Of a stretch of DNA of 64,000 bases, positions 52,725-62,414 are shown piece after piece (position 1 is the first letter of the stretch; each line of letters opens with the position of its first letter). Source of the stretch: Pseudomonadota bacterium (GTDB taxonomy: Bacteria; Pseudomonadota; Gammaproteobacteria; Steroidobacterales; JBCBZW01). Both the position numbers and the translations under genes were made by a program. The notes beneath the pieces were generated by a model. The model had not been told where the DNA came from. It did not search any database and saw only the letters and a list, made by a program, of their open reading frames with translations. The stretch lies in NCBI GenBank assembly GCA_039193195.1, contig JBCCWS010000020.1, forward strand, positions 29,939 through 93,938. The letters are read 5' to 3'.

Positions 52725-54797
52725 TTGGGTAACCAAGGCACAAGGAAGCGCGTCACCTTGGAGAACGGCAGAAACACCCTCGAGCCTAGGCAAGCCTTTC
52801 AACAGGCAGCCTCCTTGATTCAGGCGGGCGAGCTGAACGCCGCCGATGAGCTGCTCGCGGAGGCCCTCGCCGCACACCAAAACGACCCCAACCTGCTGCG
52901 ACTCCAAGGCATCTGCCTGGCGCGCCAAGAACGCTTCGACGAGGCCGAGGCCAAGTTCACCCACGTGATCCGCCTCGCCCCTCAGCACGCCCCGGTCTAC
53001 GAGGATCTCGCCAACGCCCAGCTCAACCTACGCAAGTTCGAGGAGGCGATCGCCTCGATGCGCCTGGCCATTGAGCATTCGCCCAATCCTGCGCCTGCCC
53101 AGCAGCGCCTTGGCGAGCTGCTGAGCATTATCGGGCGCGACTCGGAAGCCGAACAGCAGTTCGAACAGTCCTTGGCCAACGATCCCCAGAAGAGAGCGTT
53201 GGCCGAGGCCATGGAGCATGCGAACAAGGGCGAAGCGGCCAAGGCCGAACAGATCTATCGCGAGCTCCTGCGCAAACACCCAAACGACGTCGACGCCCTG
53301 CGCCTGCTCGGCGTACTCAACGTCAAGCGAGAGCGCTACGACGACGCCACGGCCTTGTTCCGCCGCGCGGTGCAGCTCGCGCCAGACTTCTGGAAGGCTT
53401 GGATCAACCTAGGCACTGCACTGAGCGAGCAACAAAAGTTCGACGAAGCCGACGCGGCCTATCGAGAAGCGCTCGCCCTACAGCCTGGCTCCGTGCACAC
53501 GCTGGAGCGCCTCGGCGCCAACGCCATGAAGGCCAGCGAGCTGGAGACGGCCGTCGACTGGCTGGAGAAGTCGCTGGCGATCAGCGCCGATCACTTCCCC
53601 TCATGGCTATGCCTGGGCCATGCGCTCAAGACCCTGGGTCAGCAGGAAGAGGCGATCGATGCCTACCGCCGCTGTATCGACGCCAAGGCTGACTTTGGTG
53701 AAGCCTACTGGAGCCTAGCCAACCTCAAGACCTTTCGCTTCGACGATGACGAACTCGCGTCCATGGAGGCGCAGCTAGAGAGCGTCGCCGACGCCACCGA
53801 CGACGAAGCTCAGGACGCTGAGATCGCGTTCAGCTTCGCCCTAGGCAAAGCCTGGGAGGATCGTGAGGATTACGCCAAAGCCTTCGACTACTACTACCGC
53901 GGCAACAGCAAGAAGCGCTTCAAGGTCAACTACGATCCGATCGAGTTCCAGGACAGTACCGATCGCATCATCGAGGTGTTCACCCGCGAGTTCTTCGCCG
54001 CGCGCGAAGGTTGGGGCCATCAGGATGATTCACCGATCCTGATTCTCGGTTTACCTCGCTCCGGCTCCACCCTGCTCGAGCAGATTCTCGCCAGCCATTC
54101 ACAGGTGGAGGGCACCGCCGAGCTGCATTACCTGCTGCGCGCTGCCACCCAGTCGGGCCTGAACCGCACAGACGGCATCCGCTACCCCCAGGTGATGCAC
54201 GAGCTCGCCCCTCACCACATCGAGGGCATCGGCCAGGAGTACGTCGAGAGCACCCTCAAACACCGTACGGGGGCGCGCTACTTCACGGACAAGATGCCGA
54301 ACAACTTCCCGGCCATCGGCTTTCTGCACACGATCCTGCCTAATGCCAAGGTGATCGACGCACGCCGCCATCCTCTCGACAGCTGCCTCGGCACCTTTAA
54401 GCAACTGTTCGCCAGCGGCCAGGTATTCTCCTACGACCTCTACGACCTCGCCCACTACTACACGCAGTACCTGCGCCTGGTGGACCACTGGAACGAGGTG
54501 CTCCCCGGCAAGGTGCTGACCGTGCACTACGAGCACACGGTGGCGGACCTCGAGTCACAGGCACGCGCGATCGCGGATCATTGCGGCTTGCCGTGGGAGG
54601 ACGGCATGCTCGCCTTCCACAAGAACAAGCGCGCCGTGCGCACGGCGAGCTCCGAACAGGTGCGTCAGCCGATTTACACGAGTTCCGTAGCGCTCTGGCG
54701 ACGCTACGAGGCTCAGCTAGGGGAGTTGATCGACTATCTAGAGCCCGTTCTGGCGCGCCTCCCTTCCGCGCAGCGCCCAACGGCGCTTAACCCCTAG
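52725..54797 (+). CDS. TPR-repeat sulfotransferase
   Basis: Residues 20-350 of this 690-residue protein are a series of tetratricopeptide repeats (for example LLRLQGICLARQERFDEAEAKF and LGTALSEQQKFDEADAAYREAL). Residues 420-680 form a sulfotransferase domain with the 5'-phosphosulfate loop LGLPRSGSTLLEQILASH and a C-terminal KRAVRTASSEQVRQPIY segment. Such proteins should transfer sulfate from PAPS to a protein or small acceptor. Start is TTG and uncertain. It follows the TonB receptor by 77 bases, so the two may be an operon. Relatives often occur in this pairing in Gammaproteobacteria. Confidence 0.85.
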   Translation: MGNQGTRKRVTLENGRNTLEPRQAFQQAASLIQAGELNAADELLAEALAAHQNDPNLLRLQGICLARQERFDEAEAKFTHVIRLAPQHAPVYEDLANAQLNLRKFEEAIASMRLAIEHSPNPAPAQQRLGELLSIIGRDSEAEQQFEQSLANDPQKRALAEAMEHANKGEAAKAEQIYRELLRKHPNDVDALRLLGVLNVKRERYDDATALFRRAVQLAPDFWKAWINLGTALSEQQKFDEADAAYREALALQPGSVHTLERLGANAMKASELETAVDWLEKSLAISADHFPSWLCLGHALKTLGQQEEAIDAYRRCIDAKADFGEAYWSLANLKTFRFDDDELASMEAQLESVADATDDEAQDAEIAFSFALGKAWEDREDYAKAFDYYYRGNSKKRFKVNYDPIEFQDSTDRIIEVFTREFFAAREGWGHQDDSPILILGLPRSGSTLLEQILASHSQVEGTAELHYLLRAATQSGLNRTDGIRYPQVMHELAPHHIEGIGQEYVESTLKHRTGARYFTDKMPNNFPAIGFLHTILPNAKVIDARRHPLDSCLGTFKQLFASGQVFSYDLYDLAHYYTQYLRLVDHWNEVLPGKVLTVHYEHTVADLESQARAIADHCGLPWEDGMLAFHKNKRAVRTASSEQVRQPIYTSSVALWRRYEAQLGELIDYLEPVLARLPSAQRPTALNP

Positions 54798-54939
54798 CCC
54801 TCAACCTGAGCGGCGGCGCAGAAGTTCTGCTGGCGAGCAGGGAGTGGCTAGCCTGCATCAATTTTTCTATTAGGCTCCATCTGGCACGGTGGTACAAGCT
54901 GAACTCTCCCTACCTTTGAACTCTCGCCACTCCAGTCGC

Positions 54940-55518
54940 TCAGAGTGCCTCGTTTTCTGCAAGCTCTCTGTACAGCCAAGCACGGGCTAATGCCCAGTCG
55001 CGCTTCACGGTGCTTTCCGAAGCCCCGAGCGCCTCAGCGGTCTGCGGGATGTCGAGTCCGGCGAACACCCGGCACTCTACGACACGTGCCTGCCGCTCGC
55101 TGAGCTCCCCCAGGCGCTGCAAGGCCCCATCCATCTCCAACACCGCCGCCAGCAGGTCTTCGGTCGGCACTTCCTTTCCGTCCATGGAGGTAAGCTCGAC
55201 GCCTCCCCCACGCTTCTGCCGGCTGCGAGCGCGCGCATGCTCGACCAGGACACGGCGCATCGCCTGTGCCGCCGCGGCGAAGAAGTATGTTCGCCCGCGC
55301 GCCGTAATCTGCTCATCACCGAGCAGGCGGATGTACGCCTCGTTGACGAGCCCCATCGTGCACAGGGTGTGGGAGCTACGCTCGCGAGCCAGCTGGCGCT
55401 TCGCCATGCGCCGCAGATCGTCGTACACCAGCGGCACCAGATCGTCGAGGGATCGATCCCCTCCACCGACGCTCTCTAGCAGCAAGGTCAACGACTTTGC
55501 GGAGGCATTAGGGTCCAT
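54940..55518 (-). CDS. ECF-type RNA polymerase sigma factor
   Basis: The 192-residue protein has sigma region 2 (DLVPLVYDDLRRMAKRQL, then LVNEAYIRLLG and TYFFAAAAQAMRRVLVEHARAR) and region 4 (LGELSERQARVVECRVFAGLDIPQTAEALGASESTVKRDW). This matches the ECF group often encoded beside serine/threonine protein kinases (the TIGR02999 type). Neither a kinase gene nor an anti-sigma gene is next to it here. It is followed 127 bases upstream on the same strand by an FG-GAP protein gene, whose expression it may or may not control. Confidence 0.9.
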   Translation of the reverse strand: MDPNASAKSLTLLLESVGGGDRSLDDLVPLVYDDLRRMAKRQLARERSSHTLCTMGLVNEAYIRLLGDEQITARGRTYFFAAAAQAMRRVLVEHARARSRQKRGGGVELTSMDGKEVPTEDLLAAVLEMDGALQRLGELSERQARVVECRVFAGLDIPQTAEALGASESTVKRDWALARAWLYRELAENEAL

Positions 55519-55645
55519 ATCCCCCTCCCTGACAGCTCGGTTGACACGCGATAGGGACGCAGTATGCCAGACTCATACACCATGCTTGAACCGCCGGTTA
55601 GCCCTTTCTAGGGACGCAAGGTACCTACACTGCATGCAACTCACC

Positions 55646-57748
55646 CTACTCAACTTCCCGATAGGCGCGCATGGCACTGCGCAGCAGGCGTTGCTTCAGG
55701 GACTGGCTGATCTCACCGGCAGCTTGCAGGGCGGCCAGGGCATCGGTGACACAGCGCCGGTAGGCTGGACCACTGAACTGCTCATCGTCGAAGCTGCACG
55801 GGATTTCCGGGAAGTGCACTCGCTCCCCAGCGCGCACGTTGAACAGCTTGTTGCGAACGCCTCCCTGCCAGAGGATCTCCACATCGGCTCGACCTGCATC
55901 ACCGAGGCCGAAGACCCCCTCGCGGGCGTGAGAGGCGAGATAGCCGCCAACGTGCACGGGCCGAATCACTGTGCTACCGCCGCGCGCCGGCGTGACCTTC
56001 ACCGTCGCGCCGATTCCGGATCGGTTGTGTCGCGCTCCTGCGACCCTACCTACGGACCCAACAGGCGTGACGGCGACCCACCGATTGCCATTATCAGCAC
56101 TATTGATCTCGATAGTCATTCTGCCCTCGCCATAGCGCACGCCGTCCCACACGAAAGTGTCCGCTTCGGGCCCCGGGCTCCACGCGGCAACGAACGCATC
56201 GAAGGGGTCGAAGGGACTGTCGAGCTCCGTACCACCGGCCGTAAGGGGCACCTCGTCGGGCACCCACAGATCGGAGGCGGTCACGAAGTCCGTGAATCCG
56301 TCGCCGTTTAGATCGCCCGCAGCCAAGCCCTGCACGTTGTAGCGGCGGTAGTCGAGTGGTAGGGCGTCTAGATCTGCAGTGAACTCCCCATCCGCTGCGC
56401 AACCTCGGTTGTTGAGCACGCCGCCGGGGTTATCCGCCTGCTTGACCAACACCTGATCCAGACCGCCGTTGAAGACGATGTCCGTATCGCCATCGTTGTC
56501 GTAGTCGAAGGCCGCGTTGCCCCAGCCGAAGGGCGTGGCGCCCAGTTTTTCGTTGAGCCCAACGTCCTCGAAGGTGCCGTCGCCGCGGCCGAGCATCCAG
56601 CGTGAGGAATGATCGCCCGGTTCGTTCGGCACGCCGATGTGATTGAAGGCGTAGTCGCCGAAGCTCGAGAGGAAGATGTCGAGGTGCTCATCGCAGTTGT
56701 AGTCTGCGAAGGCGATGCTCATCCAGGTGCTGGAGGATTCCTCGCGCTCGTCGATCGGATGGTCGGTGAAGTGGCCGCTCCCATCATTGAGCATCACGTG
56801 CACCCAGCCGCGGTTAAAGGGTCCACCCACCTTGATTGGCAGCACCTCGCACTGGTCATCGGCGAACAGCACGTCGAGATCGCCGTCTGCGTCCACATCG
56901 GCCATGCCCAGACCCCAGGTGATGCCCGGCACGTCCATCGAGTTGCCCTGTGCGTCCACGATACCCTTCAAGTCCTCAAAGCCTGAGCTCGCGCTAGCGT
57001 CTTCGAAGGTATTGTCACCGCGATTGATAAACAGCTGGTTGTGCTGCGCGCGGTCCGCGAGCTCGGCGATGAAGCAGGGAGCGAAGTCATTCTGTGGCCA
57101 GTTGTTGATGAACACGACGTCCAGCAGGCCGTCACCGTCGACATCTCCCATCGCGCAGCCAGCCGTCGAACGGTCGCCGCCCGCGAGCCCGCTCGTCCCG
57201 TGAAACTGGAAGGTACCGTCGCCGTTGTTCACGTAAAGGCGGTTAGCCTCATCGACGCCAGTGACGACCAGGTCCTCATCGCCATCGTTGTCGATGTCGC
57301 CGTAGCAGACCGCTTCGCTGTCCTGCTCTTCAGCCCCCACACCGGCCACGGTCGCCACATCGACGAGGCCCAAGGCGCCAGTCTCCTGCAACTGGTTTGC
57401 GTACAGGCTGTTGGCACGCCCAGGGCCGTTAGTGACGTAGATGTCTAGGTCGCCATCGTTGTCGTAGTCGAACAGGGCGGTGCCGGGTAGGCCGTGGAAG
57501 CGCCCGGGAACCAGGTAGGGGAGCTCGGCCAGGGCGACAGCTTCGGTTAGCGAGCCCTCCTGCAGCGCCTCCAACTGCGGATAGTTGGCGCGTTTGGCAC
57601 GGCGATAGTCGACCAGGCTCTCGGCGAGGTTGGTGAATCGAATGCCCTGTCCGCTGCGCGGCGGCTGCGCCTCGGCGGTGACGGCCGACAGAAACAGCAG
57701 GATGGTCAGTGCCGATAGCATGGGCGATGAAGGTGCTTGCGCTCGCAT
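55646..57748 (-). CDS. secreted FG-GAP/ASPIC (CRTAC1-like) repeat protein 1
   Basis: The 700-residue product has a signal peptide (MRAQAPSSPMLSALTILLFL, cleavage near AEAQ). It carries many FG-GAP/VCBS repeats with calcium-loop patterns such as DYDNDGDLDIYVTN, DVDGDGLLD, DVDADGDLDVLFAD and DLNGDGFTD, and a C-terminal ASPIC/UnbV domain (GSVGRVAGARHNRSGIGATVKV). A beta-propeller on the cell surface or secreted is likely, binding partners or polysaccharide. The start at MRAQAP is chosen for its GGGAG site; a longer frame upstream has no signal. It is downstream of a second protein of the same type. Confidence 0.87.
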   Translation of the reverse strand: MRAQAPSSPMLSALTILLFLSAVTAEAQPPRSGQGIRFTNLAESLVDYRRAKRANYPQLEALQEGSLTEAVALAELPYLVPGRFHGLPGTALFDYDNDGDLDIYVTNGPGRANSLYANQLQETGALGLVDVATVAGVGAEEQDSEAVCYGDIDNDGDEDLVVTGVDEANRLYVNNGDGTFQFHGTSGLAGGDRSTAGCAMGDVDGDGLLDVVFINNWPQNDFAPCFIAELADRAQHNQLFINRGDNTFEDASASSGFEDLKGIVDAQGNSMDVPGITWGLGMADVDADGDLDVLFADDQCEVLPIKVGGPFNRGWVHVMLNDGSGHFTDHPIDEREESSSTWMSIAFADYNCDEHLDIFLSSFGDYAFNHIGVPNEPGDHSSRWMLGRGDGTFEDVGLNEKLGATPFGWGNAAFDYDNDGDTDIVFNGGLDQVLVKQADNPGGVLNNRGCAADGEFTADLDALPLDYRRYNVQGLAAGDLNGDGFTDFVTASDLWVPDEVPLTAGGTELDSPFDPFDAFVAAWSPGPEADTFVWDGVRYGEGRMTIEINSADNGNRWVAVTPVGSVGRVAGARHNRSGIGATVKVTPARGGSTVIRPVHVGGYLASHAREGVFGLGDAGRADVEILWQGGVRNKLFNVRAGERVHFPEIPCSFDDEQFSGPAYRRCVTDALAALQAAGEISQSLKQRLLRSAMRAYREVE

Positions 57749-57889
57749 GGTACGCTCCCTTGGTTGACGCGAGTGATAGACCCAAGCCAGGCGACGCAAT
57801 CGGCCAGGCGTTGGGTCTTCACTGACAACCTGCGGGATTGGCGCCCGGGAGGGCTCACCAGCAGGCAACCGGCTCCAGCCCAGGCCCGG

Positions 57890-59542
57890 TCAAAGGGGGG
57901 TACCGGCCCCCTCGGTCAAGGTCACCACGGGACCTCCGGCCGTCACACCGAACATTTCGAACGTGCCCGATGGCCAACGCACAACCACGCGCCCCTGCCA
58001 GGCATCGCGCATCCCGAAGGTTAGCCACGGGCTGCTGTTGGAGGCGAAACTGTTGCCGGAGGACACCTCTCGCACCTGCCGACCGTAACGGTTCGCCAGC
58101 CAAACCCGTGCGCCGATGCCCATGCGATTACTTGCCGTGCCCTCGAGGCGCACGGTAACCGATCGGTTACCGTTGCCCTGGTTGCGCAGCAGTACCGGTC
58201 GACCATCGCCGCTCAAAACGCCCTCGGGCGTATCGATCTCGAAGGCGGTCTTGACGATGGCGATATCCGTGAAGCCATCGCCGTCGTAGTCGGCGACCGC
58301 TAAGCCACTGGTGTAGAGATCCTGAAGGCCAAAGTTGTGGGTAGCACTAAGCGCACCGGTGCCGTCGTTCTCGAAGATCCGGCCTGGCCCGCCCTGCTCG
58401 CCGAGGAAACTCAGCACCGCACCGGCCACGCTGCCCGTGGTCGCGAGGTCTTCGTCGCCGTCGTTGTCAAAGTCGGCAAAGCTAGCTCCCCATCCCCACT
58501 CGAAGCCGCCGAGGCCGTTGCTGTAGGTGCCATCCCGATAACCCGCCACGGCATCGTTGAGGAACAGCACCTGCTCGCCCAGGAGGCCGGGCGCGAAGGG
58601 ATTGTCGATGCCCATGCCGGTGGCGAACATGTCGAAGTCTCCGTCCAGATCCGGGTCGCCGACGGTCATGGCCATCGGGAAACCCGGTCGGGCGTTGAGA
58701 CCCGCCGCGTCCGCCGCGTCAACGAACGTGTTGTCGCCTTGGTTGATCCACAGCTCCCACGGACCGGGGATCGGGAGAGGTGCCCCCCCGCTTAGATCGA
58801 GGGCGTTGCAATTGCCGACGACGATGTCGGGACGCAGGTCGCGATTGACGTCCGTGAACGCCGCGACGCAGCCACCCTTGGCAGTGTCGACGCCGGCGCT
58901 CGCGCTGATGTCGGAGAAGGTGCCGTCACCGTTGTTGCGATAGAGCATCTGGGGCGCCATCTCGCCGGTGAGCAGGTTGCCCGGAACGGTCAGGAACAGA
59001 TCGACGTAGCCGTCCAGATCGATGTCGCCGAAGATCGGCATCATGGCGGAGAGGGTAGTGTCGATACCGGCGCTCTCAGTGGCGTCCGAGAAGGTGCCGT
59101 CGCCGTTGTTCAGGTACAGGCGACTGGAGATACCAGCGCCGAACATACTGCCGGCGCCCGTCAGGAACAGATCAGGCGTGCCGTTGTTGTCGACGTCGGC
59201 CACTGCCGCGCCTGTGTGCCCAGCGCCGCCCGCCACCCCTGCCGCGCTGGCGACGTCGACGAAACCGCCCTTTCCATCGTTACGGAACAGGGCGTTGGCA
59301 CCGCCAGCGGAATTCGTGACGAACAGGTCTAGGTCACCATCGCTGTCGTAGTCCAGCCAGGCAGCACCCCCCAGGCCCATCACTGCTGGCTCCCAGATGC
59401 GCTCCCAATGGAACTGGGCTGAGACGTCCTCGAATCCGGGCACAGCGGAAGCGGCAGCGCCGCTCGCGAGGGCGGCGAGCAGCAAGCCGGTGCGCACAGT
59501 GGAACGAGTCTGGGGAACGTGCTTACAGACGAATAAACGCAT
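57890..59542 (-). CDS. secreted FG-GAP/ASPIC (CRTAC1-like) repeat protein 2
   Basis: The 550-residue product has a signal peptide (cleavage near AAASAVPG, about residue 35). It contains repeated FG-GAP blades with calcium-binding loops (WLDYDSDGDLDLFVTN, DVDNNGTPDLF, DIDLDGYVDLF, DFDNDGDEDLA, DYDGDGFTDIA) and an ASPIC end (EGTASNRMGIGARVWL). It is a shorter relative of the following gene, with fewer blades. The two are separated by 141 bases and probably co-expressed. Cell-surface or extracellular location is inferred from the signal. Confidence 0.87.
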   Translation of the reverse strand: MRLFVCKHVPQTRSTVRTGLLLAALASGAAASAVPGFEDVSAQFHWERIWEPAVMGLGGAAWLDYDSDGDLDLFVTNSAGGANALFRNDGKGGFVDVASAAGVAGGAGHTGAAVADVDNNGTPDLFLTGAGSMFGAGISSRLYLNNGDGTFSDATESAGIDTTLSAMMPIFGDIDLDGYVDLFLTVPGNLLTGEMAPQMLYRNNGDGTFSDISASAGVDTAKGGCVAAFTDVNRDLRPDIVVGNCNALDLSGGAPLPIPGPWELWINQGDNTFVDAADAAGLNARPGFPMAMTVGDPDLDGDFDMFATGMGIDNPFAPGLLGEQVLFLNDAVAGYRDGTYSNGLGGFEWGWGASFADFDNDGDEDLATTGSVAGAVLSFLGEQGGPGRIFENDGTGALSATHNFGLQDLYTSGLAVADYDGDGFTDIAIVKTAFEIDTPEGVLSGDGRPVLLRNQGNGNRSVTVRLEGTASNRMGIGARVWLANRYGRQVREVSSGNSFASNSSPWLTFGMRDAWQGRVVVRWPSGTFEMFGVTAGGPVVTLTEGAGTPL

Positions 59543-59722
59543 GGGGACTGACTCCAGTTTGAGGGTGTCGTCTAGGAGCCGGGGGCCCCTGGTCAGTCTT
59601 GCGACATCGCCTGGGGCGATAGGTCAGGTGGGTGCAAATTTCATCTGAGGCTTAGGCGAGCACTGCCGCCGGCCGAACGGAGCGGGCGCCCTTCGGCCGC
59701 TGATCTAGGAGCGCCTTTGGTG

Positions 59723-60661
59723 CTATTCGTGCGGCACCTGCGGCCACGCGTAGGGCCACGCAGCCAGCCCATGGATAGCATTGCGCACATCCATCGTCAG
59801 ATTGACCAGTTTCAGCGGCCTCTGCTCCCGCAAATCGTAGAGCGCAATCGTCGAGGGCGATGAGCCAGCGGCGAGCGTATGTTCATCGATCGCATAAAGC
59901 CCCCTCCCGAATCCCTGGCGCGCAATCTTCGAGTCATCCAATTCTGTATGCGTGAGCTTGTGGGGGGCGAAGCGCGGCACCCGGTAGGCCTTGCGCTTAT
60001 TGGGGCTTTCAAAGCGCACTGCATCGGCCTGCGTATCGTTGAATATCACACCGTCTTGGAACGGCTGAGCATTGTGAACACCCGCCGGCAGGGTGGTCAT
60101 GACGCCGATCGCCTTACCGTTGAAGCGCAGCAGCGCCTGCGTGCGCAGTCCACTGATGAACATGCCCCCCTTGTCACAGAACACATTGTTTAGGTGAAGC
60201 TTGTTCAACATCAGTGGGCCATCCTGCTGGCGCGGGTCGAAGCGCTTCGCGCCAAAGGCGGCACCCTCCGAGAGCACGTGCAGCCCCCAGTCGAACTCCT
60301 CAGTCTCCAGATTGAGACCGATAATACTGTCGTAGCCTGTTGAGCTTATGAACAAATGCCCGCCGAAGAGGCTGATCTCGTGGCAGTGCTTGAGGTAGGG
60401 GTTGCGATAGGACTTGCGGACACTGAACTGCTGATCAAACAGAAAGACCTCATCACTCGCGGCGATGAAGATGCCGTTATCGTGGAATGCGATGCCGCGC
60501 AAGCCTCGATCCCAGCCACGCCCGCTCCAGTCGATGTCCATGTTGTCCCAGGTGACTGGGTTGAGGAGCTCCTCTGCCAGCGTGTCGATGAGGTAGACGC
60601 CGCCGTGGCTCTCGCCTTGGTGGCTACCGCGAACGACGGAGGTCGCGATGAGCTGGGTCAT
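59723..60661 (-). CDS. beta-propeller-like conserved protein (TIGR03032/DUF4915 type)
   Basis: The 312-residue protein has a repeated pattern of short beta strands (GLRGIAFHDNGIFIAASDEVFLFD, HEISLFGGHLFISSTGYDSIIGLN, LHLNNVFCDKGGMFISGLRT) typical of a beta-propeller. The RGSHQGESHGGVYLID start and the GFGRGLYAIDEHTLAAGSSPSTIALYDL end suggest the TIGR03032 family. No signal peptide or catalytic motif is seen. It follows the Asp/Asn hydroxylase-like gene by 16 bases. This co-location is common with TPR-sulfotransferase and hydroxylase genes, but function is unknown. Confidence 0.7.
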   Translation of the reverse strand: MTQLIATSVVRGSHQGESHGGVYLIDTLAEELLNPVTWDNMDIDWSGRGWDRGLRGIAFHDNGIFIAASDEVFLFDQQFSVRKSYRNPYLKHCHEISLFGGHLFISSTGYDSIIGLNLETEEFDWGLHVLSEGAAFGAKRFDPRQQDGPLMLNKLHLNNVFCDKGGMFISGLRTQALLRFNGKAIGVMTTLPAGVHNAQPFQDGVIFNDTQADAVRFESPNKRKAYRVPRFAPHKLTHTELDDSKIARQGFGRGLYAIDEHTLAAGSSPSTIALYDLREQRPLKLVNLTMDVRNAIHGLAAWPYAWPQVPHE

Positions 60662-60677
60662 CTGGCCGCCCCTCTTA

Positions 60678-61232
60678 TCACACGGTCTGACCCGGGATGT
60701 AGTCGAAGATGAAGGTGATGCGATCCTCCTCCCCGCCGTTGATCACGCCGTGGCGCTTCTGGTTGTTGATCTCGTAGGCGTGCCCCACCTCCAAGCGATG
60801 GGGTCGGCCATCGATCATGAAGCGCACTTTGCGATTGGTAGTGATGGGCACGTGGATGCGATGGCTATGCCGGAAGGACGGGTGGTTGTCCGTATGGGGG
60901 GTGATCGTGGTACCCGCCTTGAGCTTTGCCGCCATGGCGCGAATGATCGTACCGCCCGCCACGTAGCGCTTGGCGATAATGCCATGCATCAGGGGCAGGG
61001 CGAACTCCGCCAGACGATCCCAGCCGTGGCCTTTGACGACATCGATATTCGGCCAATCGTCATGATCACAGAAAATCAGAATCACCGACTCGGTATTGTA
61101 GTGGACTTCGCTGTACTTCTTCTGACGCAGCTGCTCTTCGCGCCACACGGCATCGTCGAAAGACAAGATGATACGGCTGAGGTCCTCCGTAGGGACGGGG
61201 CCTAAATCGCTGAGGGGCTGGCCGATATCCAT
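60678..61232 (-). CDS. aspartyl/asparaginyl beta-hydroxylase-like Fe(II)/2OG oxygenase
   Basis: The 184-residue protein is a single hydroxylase domain. The iron-site pair His113-x-Asp115 lies in TPHTDNHPSFRHSHRIHVPI, and the distal histidine His161 in NNQKRHGVINGG. Arg171 is placed for 2-oxoglutarate. The family hydroxylates Asp/Asn side chains of proteins, or small-molecule aspartyl moieties in biosynthesis. It is the first gene of a two-gene minus-strand operon with the beta-propeller gene. The target is not known. Confidence 0.87.
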   Translation of the reverse strand: MDIGQPLSDLGPVPTEDLSRIILSFDDAVWREEQLRQKKYSEVHYNTESVILIFCDHDDWPNIDVVKGHGWDRLAEFALPLMHGIIAKRYVAGGTIIRAMAAKLKAGTTITPHTDNHPSFRHSHRIHVPITTNRKVRFMIDGRPHRLEVGHAYEINNQKRHGVINGGEEDRITFIFDYIPGQTV

Positions 61233-61330
61233 GGGCTCAGTTTAGGTCCGGCGAGGTCTAGGCGCCAGCGCTGCACTACGGGTGCTATCGTCGACCTCTG
61301 AGCCCCCATCCTCTCTCCTAGGAGTTTGCC

Positions 61331-62230
61331 GTGAAAGTCATCATTGCCTGTCTGGCGTGCCTCGGGCTTGTGTCGATGGTGTATGTACACGCTGCGGCCA
61401 CGGATATCGATGCGCTCTGGATTCGCGGCCAACCGCAGGCCAGTGAAGCACGCATGCGCTCGGCTCTCGCCGAGGCAACAGACGACGATGCCCGCTTAAT
61501 GATCACCTCTCAGATTGCACGCACCTATGTGTTTCGCAAGCAATTCGAGCGAGCGCGAGAAGCGCTCGCCGCGGTGGAGCCGCTGCTGGCGCAGGCCGGC
61601 GCCGAGGCTCAAGCACACTACTGGCTAGAGCTCGGGCGCACGTACGCGTCCCATCAACACGCCCGAACCGACGTGGATCAAACCACACGAGACGCCGCGC
61701 GCGAAGCTTTCGATCGCGCGCTCGCCACGGCCCGAGTCGCCAACCTACAATCACTAGCTATCGACGCCCTGCACATGCAAGCATTCGTCGACCCTGGGGC
61801 CGCACAACAAATCGTGTGGAACGAGCGCGCCCTAAAGGCGGCCCTCGCCGCCGATCAGGCCAACGCAACACGCTGGGAAGCCTCTATACGAAACAACCTC
61901 GGCGAGAACCTGGTAGAGCTCGCGCGCTACCGCGAAGCCTTGCCTCACTTTCGTCGCGCACTGCTGCTGCGCCAGCGGGCAAAAGCACCCCCGGCGATCA
62001 TTCGGGATGCCGGCTGGCAGGTCGGTCGCGTCCTGCGTCTTAACGGAGAGCTTAGAGAAGCATTAGCCGTGCAAATCGAGCTCGCGGATGAGTCCTTGGC
62101 CGCCGGCACGCCGAAACCTTACATTTACCGCGAGCTAGCGCTCCTCTACGCAGCGCTCGGCGACCAGGACCGTGCCGCCCACTTCAGCGAGCATCGCCAG
62201 GCACTGGTCGCGGCACAGGTGAGTCACTAG
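61331..62230 (+). CDS. exported TPR-like repeat protein
   Basis: The 299-residue product has a signal peptide (KVIIACLACLGLVSMVYVHAAA, cleavage near residue 23). A helical repeat region follows (about 30-290) with TPR-type pairs such as AHYWLELGRTYASHQHARTD, LGENLVELARYREALPHFRRALLLR and ELALLYAALGDQDRAAHF. It was likely made for protein contacts in the periplasm. GTG start after an AGGAG. The TAG stop is provided by the first CTAG of a palindromic element, and the next gene on the other strand ends at the other side of that element. Confidence 0.72.
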   Translation: MKVIIACLACLGLVSMVYVHAAATDIDALWIRGQPQASEARMRSALAEATDDDARLMITSQIARTYVFRKQFERAREALAAVEPLLAQAGAEAQAHYWLELGRTYASHQHARTDVDQTTRDAAREAFDRALATARVANLQSLAIDALHMQAFVDPGAAQQIVWNERALKAALAADQANATRWEASIRNNLGENLVELARYREALPHFRRALLLRQRAKAPPAIIRDAGWQVGRVLRLNGELREALAVQIELADESLAAGTPKPYIYRELALLYAALGDQDRAAHFSEHRQALVAAQVSH

Positions 62231-62414
62231 TGGGCCGCTTGGCAAATTAGGTGACGCTCAGCGAGTAGCATGGGCGCCAGGACAAGGCGGTCGAATGCAG
62301 CCATAGCCGAGCTATGGCTGCATTTGACCAACGCCGCGATGGCGCCCGTGCTACTCGCCCTTCGGGTCTGCCCAGGGGACTGAGCGTTACCTCATTTACC
62401 AAGCGGCCCACTAG
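62227..62414. mobile_element. palindromic MITE-like element, family B copy 2, between two convergent stop codons
   Basis: The element runs from CTAG to CTAG, with terminal repeats CTAGTGGGCCGCTTGGCAAA and its complement. Inner arms GTAGCATGGGCGCCA/TGGCGCCCGTGCTAC and a perfect 13-base central hairpin AATGCAGCCATAG/CTATGGCTGCATT let almost the whole element fold on itself. Its left CTAG holds the TAG stop of the plus-strand TPR gene, and its right CTAG holds the TAG stop of the minus-strand glyoxalase-like gene. It shares reverse-complement segments with copy 1 near 22125. No protein is encoded. Confidence 0.82.
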
